DNA of 64,000 nucleotides from Laccaria trichodermophora (Eukaryota; Basidiomycota; Agaricomycetes; Agaricales; Hydnangiaceae): assembly GCA_018417955.1 (NCBI GenBank), contig JACTVC010000002.1:3410001-3474000 (forward strand). The letters run 5' to 3'. Below the pieces are notes generated by a model that saw only the letters and a list, made by a program, of their open reading frames with translations, was not told where the DNA came from and did not search any database. The number at the start of each line of letters is the position of its first letter. Position 1 is the stretch's first letter. Shown one piece after another: positions 22,236 through 33,763 of this stretch. The position numbers and the translations under genes are program-made.

Positions 22236-25127
22236 ATGCCCTCTATCCTCAATCTCAAGTTCAAGGTGTGTATTGTCGCTCTCATCGTCGTCATTTTGAC
22301 CGAGCTACTGCAGGGAAACAAGTCTTTTGTCGCGTTCAGCAACCTCAACGACACTGAGTCTTTGACGAAGACTTGGAAGGTCCCTGTTCATCCCTGGTTT
22401 CAATTTCAATCAACATCCTAATATTTCTTATCAGGTCTGCACAAAGGTTGCCAGCTATCTTGAACAAGGGCAAAGGCTCGAGAACTTGAGTTGGAGGTTA
22501 TGGCACCTCCAGAACCTTATGGTCGACACCGACAATGCAAAGTCCAAGCGTGAATTCAAGAAACTCTCCAAGTGCATGGGCGACAAACTGGACAAGGAGA
22601 AAGGACGGTTCGTTGCACCATTCCCTTTTCTTTCTTTTCCTACAACTCTTGTTTCCCAGGAGCATTGAGGAGCTCGAGGCTCCCGACTTCAAACGAAACC
22701 ACTCCACCGATATGATACGACAACGTGCTGTAGAAAAGGAGCGCAACCGGGAAGCCAGCCAGAACGCAAAGCCTGGTACCATCAAGCGCATGCAGTTTAC
22801 CTTTAGCGTCGACCAGCTTGGCCCTGCCTCTAACATCCCTGTCAAGAAACCCGACACAAAGCCATCCTTAGATCTGAGCAAGCGCACAAGGGCTACCGCT
22901 CGTGCTCAACCTGACAACAATCACGAGAACATTATAATGGCGGACGACGAGGGCATTGAGAAGGAGCCTCCTATCACTCAGCGCGGGCGCAAAGACGGCA
23001 GGAGCGCCATCTCCCAGCCTTCTTCCACTTCCCTTCGTTTCCCTTCCTTGTTCAGTAACGATTTTGGTCCCTCCGCATTATTGAACCCCTCTCCCACTTT
23101 TACGACACACATGAACTACGGCGAAGGGCTTAACGCCTCAGGCAATAACGATTCTTTCTGCGTCTCGCGCCCCACTATCGAGCTTCCCCTCGACGAGCTA
23201 CTTCATGGAGTCGATTCTGCCGATAGCCCTGACCTCTGGTCGACCAACACCACCACACTGCATTTCCAAGAAGTTTATTCCAATATCTCATCTTCGTCTT
23301 CTTCCTCGTCCTATTCTCAAGATGTCGTCATGTCCGCCATCCCTGCACCCACGGTCTCCCAACGGTCGACGAAAAACACTGCTTTGAGCGACGACGAAGA
23401 TAGTGGCAACTCCAGTGACGATGAGTATCATAGCCAGCGACGTCACACCACGCGCAGGACAAGCAATCTTCAGAACAGTAACAACAACACTCAGAACCAT
23501 AACAACAGTCACTCCTTGAAGAACATCCCACCCTTGTCACAGGCAGTCAAGGAGATCCTTCCTGAGACAGTCTCACCATCAAAGGTGAACCCTCTTTACG
23601 GGACGCGGGCCAACACGCCTACAGGCAGGCCGACGTTGACCGTCAGGACGCAGGCGACACCCACTACACGCTCCTCTGGCCCAGGAGCGACCGCAACCAG
23701 CCTCAATCCAGCTGTGCTCCGCAGCATGACGGGTGGCGCAGCTGGCTCCAATTCCGCACCTGGTGGTGTGAAGGCGGAGTGCTCGAACTGTGGTGCTACT
23801 CACACCCCCCTCTGGAGGCGGGGGCTCAACGATGAGCTCAACTGCAATGCTTGTGGTCTCTATTGCAAGTTGGTAGGTCATTCATTCTTCTTCCCATGGG
23901 AAGGGATATATCTTCGATTTTTATAGCACAAACGCCCTCGTCCCAAAAGTATGCGCAACACGCACGGTGAAGGTCGAGCTCAAGCAGCTCCTCGTCAGGA
24001 GACGGTCGATGTTATGAGTTCGTTCATTCGTCTTTTCATTGGAGTCTTGACGTACTGACTTTTATTTTAGCAGCTGCTCAGTGCTACAACTGTCACACTA
24101 CGGCTACCCCCCTTTGGAGGAAAGATGATGAGGGTAAAACCGTTTGTAACGCGTGTGTATCTCTTCACTTCTGACTCTAATTCGCCTGATGAGAAATATC
24201 AGGTGTGGGCTCTACTACAAGCTCCATGGCTCTGCGAGACCCATTTCTATGAAGTCCGATGTTATTCGTAAACGTTCAAGGCACGATGCACGTCGTAGCG
24301 GACAGGCCATGGAGGATACCCCATCTGCAAGTCCAGGTGTTAGCCGTCGCGCTTCCCCAGCTCTCGATGCCTCCCCGACCCTCGCTCCTGACTCCACAAC
24401 ACAAATGACATACGAGTACTCAGAGGAGATGGATTATCGCTCTACCCAATCCGAGCTCATCGGCGCGCTTGGAAATGACCACAATACGAACGCCCTATTC
24501 CAGAACGCGTTTCAGCTCCAGTTCCCCGGTCCCTACCACCCGGACTATCTCTCGCAACTCTACAACGTGCCCGCAGACACTCTGCCATTCTCCTCCGTTG
24601 AGTCGTCGTCCTCCGAGGTCGACCCTAGCATGAGCCCGAGGAGCAACAAACGCCGTAGAATGAGCACAGATTCGGCCTCTGAACCGCCCTCTTCGGCTAC
24701 ATCATATAGCTCATACAACGACGGCTACTCGTCTGCGTCATCGGCGACCTCTCACTCTCAACGGTCTTCCATGGAGTTTCCATTTAGCAACTTCAACTCG
24801 GGGAGTACTTTTAACAATGGGCCGGCCCTCCGGGGGTCTGGTAATACCTTCTGGCACCCACCTATGATGCCCCAGGGCGATAGTTCCCCTCACATCTTCC
24901 ATCCACCCATGCTACCCCCGGCGGGGTCAGAAGAGTCCCCAATGGACTACCTCCACCCACCAATGGTCCCCCAGGACGACGAGAGTCTTTTCTCGACATA
25001 TCTTCATCCACCAATGGTCGTTCCTGAGGAGGGAAACAACCACCTGACGGGTGTGCAGAGTCAAAATATCTATGGCGATTATTCGCATGGACATGACTAC
25101 TACGACGCCGGTATGCAAGTGTACTAA
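22236..25127 (+). CDS. GATA transcription factor with two zinc fingers and HPPM repeats
   Basis: The protein of roughly 855 residues is a DNA-binding regulator of the fungal AreA/Gat1 to SreA class. It starts [10 protein letters not shown], with a short first exon. Early exons contain [20 protein letters not shown] and [14 protein letters not shown], which resemble the conserved N-terminal box of fungal nitrogen GATA factors. Finger 1 (about residues 460-490) is [30 protein letters not shown]. Finger 2 (about 525-555) is [30 protein letters not shown], followed by a basic tail [15 protein letters not shown]. Both are CX2CX17-18CX2C fingers with all cysteines. The C-terminus has four HPPM motifs and a Ser-rich stretch with a nuclear-type NKRRRM. 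Two fingers point to a siderophore (Sre) or nitrogen role, but I cannot choose between them. The stop is at 25125-25127. Confidence 0.9.
24855..25035 (+). repeat. Tandem HPPM peptide repeats in the GATA factor
   Basis: Four repeat units begin [27 protein letters not shown] and HPPMVVPEE, spaced 15 to 20 residues apart near the C-terminus. The underlying DNA shows the shared CACCCACC-ATG-TGGTCCC-like pattern with diverged spacers, so it is an old expansion. It could act as a proline-rich activation or interaction segment. Confidence 0.6.
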
Positions 25128-26912
25128 GCTATGCAATCCCGTCATTTTTGGTGGGGTGTTCGTCGACAATCTCATCGTCCTTTTGTCGTTGGGGCAGATA
25201 GCTGTTTTTTGTTGTCTTATTTCTTCATTTTTTGTGGACATTCCTCGCTCTTGCATGACTATATATCTCGGCGGCACTCTCTGCTCACGGCCCATCACGA
25301 ATTTATCACACTCTAGGTTAAATTAGACAGGCATTTCGCTCTTTGCAGCATGGTCCTTTCCATTATCATCATCGTCCTCTTCCTCATCACATTGCTTTCG
25401 AGCTCTCGTCGCATGCCAGATCTCTCTATCATCATCGTCTCCAGCATTTCCTGCATCATCCATCCTCTCATTGGTTATGGTCAATATCAGGTCCGCATCG
25501 CCATGGCTAGCCGTCCCTCCATTGGTTCTTGCCCTTCTTTCTCTGTACCAAACTCTGAATGCTCTTCCTCTTCACGACATACAATTCAACATCGAACGCA
25601 CTACCATTCAACATGCTTGCATTTGATCCTGCTCAACACCACTCTTGCAATTACGGTACCCCCGTTCTTCACATCTCTCGCTTTCTCTGTTGTATATCGC
25701 CGCGAAGGACTTGCGCGCTTCCAAGCCCCCAAAAGAAACAAATTATATAAATATTTTTGGCTGTACATCTTGGCTTTTGACGTAGTATTAAATATACTGC
25801 ATAACACTGTAAATTATGCAAAGCCACCCCAAAAAGATATCCTTGTCTACACATGAGACGGACGTATTCCGTCTCGGACTTTCTGGTTCGACAGGAGTGC
25901 ACTTTCCGGCGCAGGAATTGATGGAAAGAAGGAAGGTCAACGTTGGTATCGAAGGCTCTGATACGCCACATCCGAGTCATGGAGTCACCTGAACAATAGA
26001 CGTCGACCGATGTCGACCGAGTTCGCATGCTCCACAATGCGAGGTTCGAATCAATGTCGTCAATTGTCAGGGCAAGTTTGTAGGAGTTCGTGGGCCAGTG
26101 TAGCAGGGTGTATGATATTGGTCGCTCTGCGCGACACACTTAGAATTCTAGGAAGACGATCAGGTCAATCCGACGTCTTCGGCGAATGAATTCCGAGGTC
26201 CGCAGATCGACCAGTTACGCCGAACTCACACAATATGCAAAAATACTTACAGTAACTTTGAATCGACTTACGCTGAATGCAAAACAAAACTTACGGAGAG
26301 TCAGGATAGATTGCAGGTAATTCTAGAGGGGCCTTATGATTATGAGCAAGTAAGTCATTGACTCCGCCTACATCTTTACTACGTACACTAGGTATGAATT
26401 TAAAAGGAAAGTACGCGTGTTCAATCATCTGTATATGTCTGCAACTGAAGCACAAGTGAAGCAGAAATTGATACAGTACAAAGCCAAAGACTGGTCAGGG
26501 CATCAAAAAGCGGTGGTGATCGGCGCCCTGCCATTTGGGACTGACCTGACGATCCTAGAATTGAGCATGTCTAATTGTTTCTTCGTCGGGCATCCGTCAC
26601 AAGGGGTTAAAAACAAACGCCAAGGGCCATAAGTATCACATTCAACTTGGCAAAACTAATCCATGGCCAGTCGAAGAACACATTGTACTTTCAAAAAGCT
26701 CTATCAACTCAACGTTGACCGGTGACCGGTGAACCAGAGACGTCCAAGTCGGCGGAGAGTCGAGACAGTAAAGACTTAAAGTATGTAAATTTGTAGGGCT
26801 GTTGGCTTATAGTTGTCGACATCACGTGCCCGCTGCCGAGTATTAGGCTAAGCAAGTCAAGTTCCAGTCGAGACCTTGCTTTTCCTGTCCACCACCATCA
26901 CCCCACATCACC
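25128..26912. other. Intergenic region between the GATA factor and acyl-CoA synthetase
   Basis: The first 700 bases are T- and C-rich and look like a 3' UTR. Near 26338-26632 a possible spliced frame (MIMS joined to YEFKRKVRVFNHLYM and on to a stop at 26632) would give about 80 residues with no known domain; support is weak. The acyl-CoA synthetase promoter at the right end has ATCACGTG at 26821-26828. I saw no RNA gene. Confidence 0.35.
26821..26828 (+). promoter_or_regulatory. ATCACGTG E-box upstream of acyl-CoA synthetase
   Basis: The CACGTG core lies 85-90 bp before the start codon at 26913. It matches the octamer seen upstream of other genes in this window. Confidence 0.4.
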
Positions 26913-29202
26913 ATGAAGGTACATACAAATAAGCCTGGGTACTATGGCGAGGGCTCTGTCGAAGTCGCAGCACCAGCAGGTCCAGGGGAAGGGCCAATAC
27001 GTCGGTGCACGCTTTCGAAGGACGGCCTCGTCACCCAACCGTTCGAGGGCATAGACACGGTGTACGACATCGTCGCGTACGCAGCCCGCACCCATGGTTC
27101 ACGGAAGGCATTGGGATGGCGTGACGTTGTCAACGTTATTGAGGAAGAAAAGGAGGTCACGAAGGTCATCGACGGTCAGGAGGTCAAGGAGAAGAAGAAG
27201 TGGAAATTCTTCGAGTTGAGCGACTACAAGTATCTCAGTTTCATTGAGGTCAAAGAAGCCGTATCAGAAATTGCTCGGGCTCTCATTCACCTCGGAGTGA
27301 CTTCGGACGACGTGATCAACGTCTATTCTCAGACCAGGTGCGCTTAGTCTACCTAAGGAGACCTTACAATAACTACAACCATTTTCGCAGCGTGAATTGG
27401 CAACTCATGTCCCATGCGTGTGCGTCGATCTCAACGACCATCGCCACCGCGTACGACACCCTTGGGGAGGAGGGTCTCACACATTCACTCAACGAGCCTA
27501 ACTGTGCTGGACTCTTCACGAATGCGGAGCTACTTCCCACGTTGCTCAAAGTTCTTGCCAACACCCCCACAGTGAAATACGTCATCTTTGATGGCGAACC
27601 TGGAAACGATATTGTTGACAAGCTTCAAGCGGTCCGAGAGACTATCCAGGTCTTCAGCCTCGATAAGCTTCGCGAAACTGGAAGGGCTTTGCCCAAAGAT
27701 TCCCTAGCAGCGCGTCTTCCCAAGCCCGACTCTACTGCACTGATCATGTACACTAGCGGCAGTACTGGAGCACCCAAAGGTGTTTGCATCACGCACAGCA
27801 ATCTCATTGCTTCTGTTGGCGCAGTGTACGTGCTTCTTGGCCACCATCTAACATATGAAGATAGCTATCTCGCGTATCTTCCTCTTGCACACGTCCTTGA
27901 ATTCATTGTCGAGATGTGTATGCTCTTTGTGGGTATGCCGTCCGGCTTTGGCCGCGTTAAGACCCTCACAGACGCCTCTGTCCGAAAATGCAAAGGGGAT
28001 ATTGGAGCCTTCCGTCCCTCGATCATGGTCGGCGTCCCAGCGGTTTGGGAAACCATCAGGAAGGGCATCCTCACTAAGGTCAACTCAAGTGGCACAATCA
28101 AGAAGGGCATGTTCAACGGTGCTATGGCTGCAAAGAAAAACAACGTCCCGATTCTTGCTGCTCTCGCAGATAGTGTTGTACTGTCGGGTGTTAGGGCCGC
28201 CACTGGCGGCAGGCTCAGAATTGCGCTCAGCGGAGGTGCCGCTATCAGTCGTGAAACTCAAGAATTCTTGACTACAGCACTTGTCATCGTTCTTCAAGGT
28301 TACGGCATGACGGAGTCGTGTGGGATGTGTGCTATCCTTCCTCCTGAGCTGATGCGGTACGGCTCCGTCGGCCTCCCCGTGCCTTGCATTGAAGTCAAAT
28401 TCCTTGACGTCCCCGATGCTGGATACCTTTCAACCAACAATCCCCCTCAGGGTGAAGTGTGCATTCGTGGACCCTCTGTCGTCAAAGGTTATTTCAAGCG
28501 CCCTGATTTGAACAGCGACGAAACGATCTTTACAAAAGATGGATGGCTGAGAACAGGCGATGTTGGACAGTGGAATCCGGATGGCACTCTCTCTCTCATT
28601 GATAGGTATGCTTTACCTGTTTTTTTCTCGTCCCATTATTCACCTTTCCATGACTAGGTTAAAGAACCTTATAAAGCTGGCCAGTGGAGAGGTTCGTTGG
28701 CCTCCTACTCGACATGTTTCCTATGCTGACCTTCCTTTCTGTGCAGTACATCGCCCTGGAGCGTCTCGAGTCCATCTACAAAGCATGCAATCTTGTCGGC
28801 AACATCTGCGTCCACGCTACACAGGAAGCCAAGCAGCCTATGGCCGTCATTATTCCCCATGAAGCTCACCTCCGTCAGTTCCTCGACGGCAAAGGAATTA
28901 ACTCTTCTCAACAGCTTGATACCCTCTGTCATGACCCCAAGGTCAAAGAAATTGTACTAAAGGAGTGCAATGCTGTCGGGAAGAAAAACGGGTTCAAGCC
29001 CACGGAGCTGTTGCAGGCTGTAATCCTGACTGCTGAAGAGTGGACTCCAGAGAATGGCCTCGTGACGGCTGCGCAGAAGATCCAGAGAGCGAAGATTGCA
29101 AAGTTATTCAGAGACGACATTGAGGTGGGTTTCTTTACTGATGCCGTCTCTGTGGTTGACTTAACGTGCTTGGATCTACAGCAAGTCTACAGGAATCAGT
29201 GA
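26913..29202 (+). CDS. FAA1: Long-chain fatty-acid-CoA ligase (Faa1/Faa4 type)
   Basis: The enzyme joins long-chain fatty acids to CoA using ATP, for lipid synthesis, beta-oxidation and protein acylation. It starts MKVHTNKPGYYGEGSVEVAA. The AMP-binding loop is ALIMYTSGSTGAPKGVCITH, followed by LAYLPLAHVLEFIVEM, ALSGGAAISRETQEF and LQGYGMTESCGMCAI. Next are GEVCIRGPSVVKGYFKRPD, DGWLRTGDVGQWNPDGTLSL and the fatty-acyl-CoA signature region IDRLKNLIKLASGEYIALER across a double intron near 28605-28745. The C-terminus has ENGLVTAAQKIQRAKIAKLF, then QVYRNQ. The length is about 690 residues, normal for the family. The acyl-CoA oxidase directly downstream on the same strand suggests a shared role in fatty acid breakdown. 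No peroxisomal targeting signal is seen at its end. Confidence 0.94.
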
Positions 29203-29608
29203 TGAGCTTGCATCACTTGGGTTTACCGATTCTTTGCACGGATTCTTCATTCGTTGTCGCCTTGATTTTTTTCCCGTCTCTGTGAACCACCATCGTTCCT
29301 TGATTCAATTACTTAGGCTCATACGCCTCTTGACTCCTATTGATGCTGTATAAATTTACGTATGTTCACGTAGTACTAGTCCACGGCTAGTTTACCCGAT
29401 CCCCTTAGTCTTCTTATCTTGCTGCCTCGTATAAATCATTCCGCGTTGTTTTCTATGTAAGAATAATGCAATGACTTGGTCACACAGTACTCGGGCCAAT
29501 GTCGGTTCTCTTCATCCCCGACCCGGAGTTCATGTTACCCCTGAATTGGACAGTTTGGACTTAACTGGGTATCGCCTCCCGTTTCGCTTTGGATATACGA
29601 CCACCATA

Positions 29609-32291
29609 ATGTTTGCTCACGACGTTAATGAACAGACCGGAATGGACATGCTGAAAGCAAGGCGGAGTACCACACTTGCGCTCGATACCATTCGTAGCTT
29701 CATCCACAGTATGTTGACAGGGTCTTTGAGGAGTTATTGACTGACAATCACCAATTTAGACGGTGAAGACCAATGGGAAACAAGGCGTAAGGTAACACGG
29801 ATCCTGGAACGTGACGCGGTATTCGACAAGGCCGGGAGGTGATTTACTCGCTCGCCGCCACTTAAAGTTGATCTCTGGATCTCAAAATAACCTTACCAAT
29901 AGAGAATTCATGTCAAGAACGGAAAGGTATACCCGAGGCATTGCCCTAACAAACCGTGTGTACGAGCTGCAAGAGCTCCACAATTGGACCCAACATGAGA
30001 CGAGCATAGCAATTGCGACACTGGATGAGCAACTTCCTATCAGTCTGCATAACGTTGGTTTGTCGGTTTCCTTGCCCATAACCTGCATCAGCTTTTCTGA
30101 GAGAACTTCAGCCTTCCAACCCGTCTTTATGCTTCAAGCATCCCCACCTCTATTGGCGAAATATTCTGATCTTATTGCCACGAAAGGCATTTTGGGATGC
30201 TATATGCAGACTGAACTCGGGCATGGTACCAATGTATCGAGTTTGGAAACAACAGCTACGTTCATTCCGGAGACGCAAGAGATCGAGATCCACTCTCCAA
30301 CCACCACAAGCAGCAAGTGGTGGATTGGAGGCTTGGGGAAAACGGCCACACATGGTGTTGTACAAGCAAAGTTGGTATTACCTGGTGGGAAAGACTTTGG
30401 GCCACATCTTTTTTTTGTCCAACTGAGATCAATGCGTGAGTTTTTTCTCCTCAGCGATTCCTGGCACATCTACTTCCTGATTTTGCGAAGATGACCACAA
30501 GGTGCTTCCTGGTATTAAAATTGGCGATATTGGTAATGTTTTTTCTCCGTCCTGGAATATACCCGGCTAATTATCTGTTCTCTAGGTCCGAAGGCGCTTG
30601 GTGGTTTCTCCCCAACGGACAACGGCTTTGCGGTTTTCGATCATGTTCGAATACCCAAAGAACATATGCTCTCAAAGTTTGCTCAAGTGACCAATGCTGG
30701 TGAATACGTAAAGCCTCCTCATGCAAAACTTAGCTATGGTGGAATGCTTTACATTCGTGCCAAGTACGGTCTTCACTGCTTCTCATATTCATGTCGGACA
30801 TTGACATAGATCTATAGCATGGTAACAAGTGGCGGCTGGTTAATGGCAAAGGGTAAATTCCAGTCAATGCCCACGATTATAGATCTCCCTTATGTTTAAC
30901 TAGCTTTGCTCAGCTGCGACGGTGGCCATCCGTTATGCGACCGTTCGTCGTCAAGGCGAAATAGGACCGGACGGACTTGAACGTCAGATCATGACATATC
31001 CTTCAGTGTACTACCGTATTCTCCCAATTCTCTCTCATGCTTACGTGTTTATCCGACTTGGAAAGACCTTAGTACGTTCCCTGCGCCACTAAGTGACAAT
31101 GTTTTATATTTCTATTTCCAGACTAAGGCCTTCGATACCCTTGCAGGCAACCTTTCCAGGGGGGACACTTCATTGCTGGCAGAGATGCATGCCGTCACGA
31201 GTGGGCTGAAAGTTATGGTATCAAGCACAGGAGTTCAAGACCTCGAAATAGCACGTCGTTCTATGGGCGGACATGGGTATAGCGCGTTTGCTGGCTTGGG
31301 CAGACTCTATGCCGATTACCTTCCAAGCGTAACGTCAGCACCCTGCCCAACTATCATTCCTGTTATATGCTGAACTTTTCACAGTTACGAAGGGGACAAC
31401 TTCGTGCTAGACCAACAAGTTGTGCGCGCCGCACTGAAGTCTTACAGATCATTGTTCTCCGAAAGCAAAGAGTCAACCACGCAGTCTCATCTGCCCTCAT
31501 CGCGCTATCTTCGTCTCTTGATTTCCCCCACTAGGTCATTTCCATCATTTATTGAAGATGATTTCAGGTCTCCCACCACGTCTATCCTGCTCCTTGAGTG
31601 GCGCGCAGCACTAATCGTGGAAGAGCATGCACGTACCTTACATGATTCTGACGCTAGCATCAACCAACGCGTAGCCAAGGCCGTCACAGAGGCTTTTATT
31701 GCTACGCAAATTGGGGAAGTTATCAATAGTCTTGAATCTACGGAGATGAAAGAGAGTGAGCAGATCATTGTAGGAAAAGTATACCTTCTCGTAAGTTTCA
31801 TCTCATCCCTTACCATTTTTGCAATGCTGACCATATGTAGTACCTTGTCACAACAGTCGAGGCTGGGCTTGTAGATTTTCTTTCCTTTAACATCCTCAAC
31901 AGCAGCGGTGGCTCTCAAGACCCAACGCGCTCGGTGCGAATGACTATTAAGAAACTTTGCACTGAGCTGCTACCGGAAGCTATTGGTCTAAGTGACGCCT
32001 TTGGTTTCACTGACTGGGAGCTTGACAGGTGCCAATTTGCATGACTTTGGTCCATGATCTCTTGATCTTACACATTTTTGAACAGCGCACTCGGCGTTTA
32101 TGATGGGAAGGTGTATGAAGCGCTCTGGAAATGTGTTCAATCCGAGCCTTTAAATCAGACAGAGGTACCGACTGCTTATGAGGTATTTTCTCGTTGGTTT
32201 CGTATCATGGGAATTGAATAATTGTGTTATGCAGGAATCCATCAAGCCTATGCTGTTCCGTGGTCAACGACAGGCTCGACCGAAGCTATAA
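29609..32291 (+). CDS. POX1: Peroxisomal acyl-CoA oxidase
   Basis: This FAD enzyme makes trans-2-enoyl-CoA and H2O2, the first oxidation step of peroxisomal beta-oxidation. Conserved stretches are DMLKARRSTT, FIHNGEDQWETRRKVTRILE, MSRTERYTRGIALTNRVYEL, GCYMQTELGHGTNVSSLETT, KWWIGGLGKTATHGVV and IARRSMGGHGYSAFAGLGRL. TYEGDNFVLDQQVVRAAL holds the catalytic Glu region. The C-terminus is QARPKL, a PTS1-like tripeptide (PKL) for peroxisome import. I chose the ATG at 29609 because family homology begins soon after; an in-frame upstream ATG at 29471 adds 46 residues without similarity. Around ten short introns were spliced; one donor is GTCAGC. The stop is at 32289-32291, convergent with the transferase gene. 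Confidence 0.92.
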
Positions 32292-32485
32292 TGCCGGTCA
32301 TGTTGCATCTTTTGGTCATTTATTGTTGTGGAAGATGGGTATAGAGATTGATCTACAAAGTGAGCGTTACATACAATCTTGGTACAATTAGTCGAGAATA
32401 AGAGGCGAGACTATGGCTAAAGGTATTAAGCACAACAAATAGCAAAGCGTAAAAGAGGAAATTGAACCCAGAAAGTCACGTTAAG

Positions 32486-33647
32486 TTATGCGGACAATTT
32501 TGGGAGTACTTTCACCATCTGGTCAATGTTGATGAATTGTACCCAAGACTCTAGTTGTTTGGGAGTATCATGCCAAATAAAGGTGGACTCTGGACTTCCT
32601 CGGAAGAATGCGCAGACGCACTCGTACTGTTCTTGTACCAGCTTTGTTCCTCGCGCCACTCCGAGGTTTGCGGTGAAAACTCGGAACTCCCAGCCTCCGA
32701 GAATATGACCGTCGCCGAAAGCTCGCTTATTCCCAACATCGAATTCTAGACGAGAATAGTCAAAGCCTACAGGCTGGCCAATAGCTTTGATGTAGGCGTC
32801 CTTCATGGCCAGGGTGATGCAAAGGCGGCGGAGTTTTGTCGCATCCTCTTGCCCCGAAATATGGGACAATTCTAGGGCCGTCAGCTTTTGAGATAAACAA
32901 GTAAGTAAGCTGGATGGCGGGAACGGTAAAAACAGGGACGAACTTTGTGCTGAAGTGATTGAACATAAGCGTCAACTGAGGCACCTTTCGGATGGACTGC
33001 ATATTGCTTAATGCCCAGACCTATGTTGACGACTCTCCGCTTGGTGCCTTGGGTCATCGCCATTCCACAAAGCGAGTTATCGACGGTGAGGTGGTATCCG
33101 ATCATGGAATGTATAAATTTTTCCGGAGACATGTCATCGGGCGTCTTCCATGCCGGATTAGCGGAGAGCGCCACATAAGATATGAACCGGATTTCGAACC
33201 TGTTCAATCCAATGTTTCCCAGCACTAGAAACCTTGTCGGTCCATTTGGCGCGAGGTATGCGTCGATGTCGCATCATGAGGAGGGGAAGCATTCCGAGCA
33301 TGAGTTTGCCTGCGAAGAATGAGGTTCAGGATGGCTGATGGATGATGAATACCATACGAAAGCTATCTGGATTGTTAGGATCGTAGGATATTGTTAAGTG
33401 GGGAAGGCACTCGATGACGACTTGGTGACACGCATCATATTCCTAGTGTTGCATTAGAATAGAAAGGAGAGTTGCTGAAAATGCTTGCCTGTTTTGTGTA
33501 TTCCCTATTCAAAGCAAGCATCCAGACTAGAATTGGGCAATCTGTCAGGGTTGTTGATTGCTGGGGCTGGGCAGATGTGGATGAATTGAATAAATCCCGT
33601 TGAGCATTACTTGAATCGCGTTGGTTATTGGAATCCATTGCGGACAT
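32486..33647 (-). CDS. 4'-phosphopantetheinyl transferase-like protein with degenerate motifs
   Basis: Sfp-type transferases load carrier proteins with the phosphopantetheine arm from CoA. The start MSAMDSNNQRDSSNAQRDLF leads into CPILVWMLALNREYTKQ, which fits the usual N-terminus. The later blocks keep the family layout but not the key residues. The position of NVSH reads YHLTVDNSLCGMAM, the position of the metal-binding G-V-D-V reads NIGLGIKQY, and the W-x-x-K-E-A motif reads TLAMKDAYIKAIGQPVGFDY. The Lys of the last motif is kept and its Glu is conservatively Asp; the His and the metal-binding Asp are absent. The frame is open throughout with standard introns, so it is not a plain pseudogene. 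Upstream is a CACGTGAT box. It could be a non-catalytic paralog; a canonical copy should exist elsewhere. Confidence 0.75.
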
Positions 33648-33697
33648 TCATGGTTCGAATCTGACACTATTTATAACAGACTTTAAAAACAACACCA

Positions 33698-33705
33698 CAC
33701 GTGAT
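33698..33705 (-). promoter_or_regulatory. ATCACGTG E-box upstream of the transferase-like gene
   Basis: CACGTGAT on the plus strand is ATCACGTG on the coding strand, 51 bp before the start codon at 33647. It sits in the 116 bp gap to the upstream transporter. Confidence 0.4.
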
Positions 33706-33763
33706 CATATCAACAGCAACCTTGTACTACTACTAGTACTACAGTGTATTGTACAGCTAGAAC

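Noticed and set aside
25350..25856. A 168-codon plus-strand frame after the GATA factor
   Set aside because: It is T/C-rich with Ser/Ile/Leu content typical of translated 3' UTR, and shows no family motif.
26030..26075. tRNA-like GGTTCGAATC T-loop
   Set aside because: The flanking bases do not form the T-stem, and no anticodon or acceptor stem can be placed.
26338..26632. Possible 80-residue spliced gene
   Set aside because: One intron with good sites can be drawn, but the peptide has no family resemblance and the start is arbitrary. I mention it only in the intergenic entry.
29471..29608. Upstream start for the acyl-CoA oxidase
   Set aside because: The extra 46 residues do not resemble the family and include a stretch that looks like leader DNA. 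The ATG at 29609 is closer to the conserved start.
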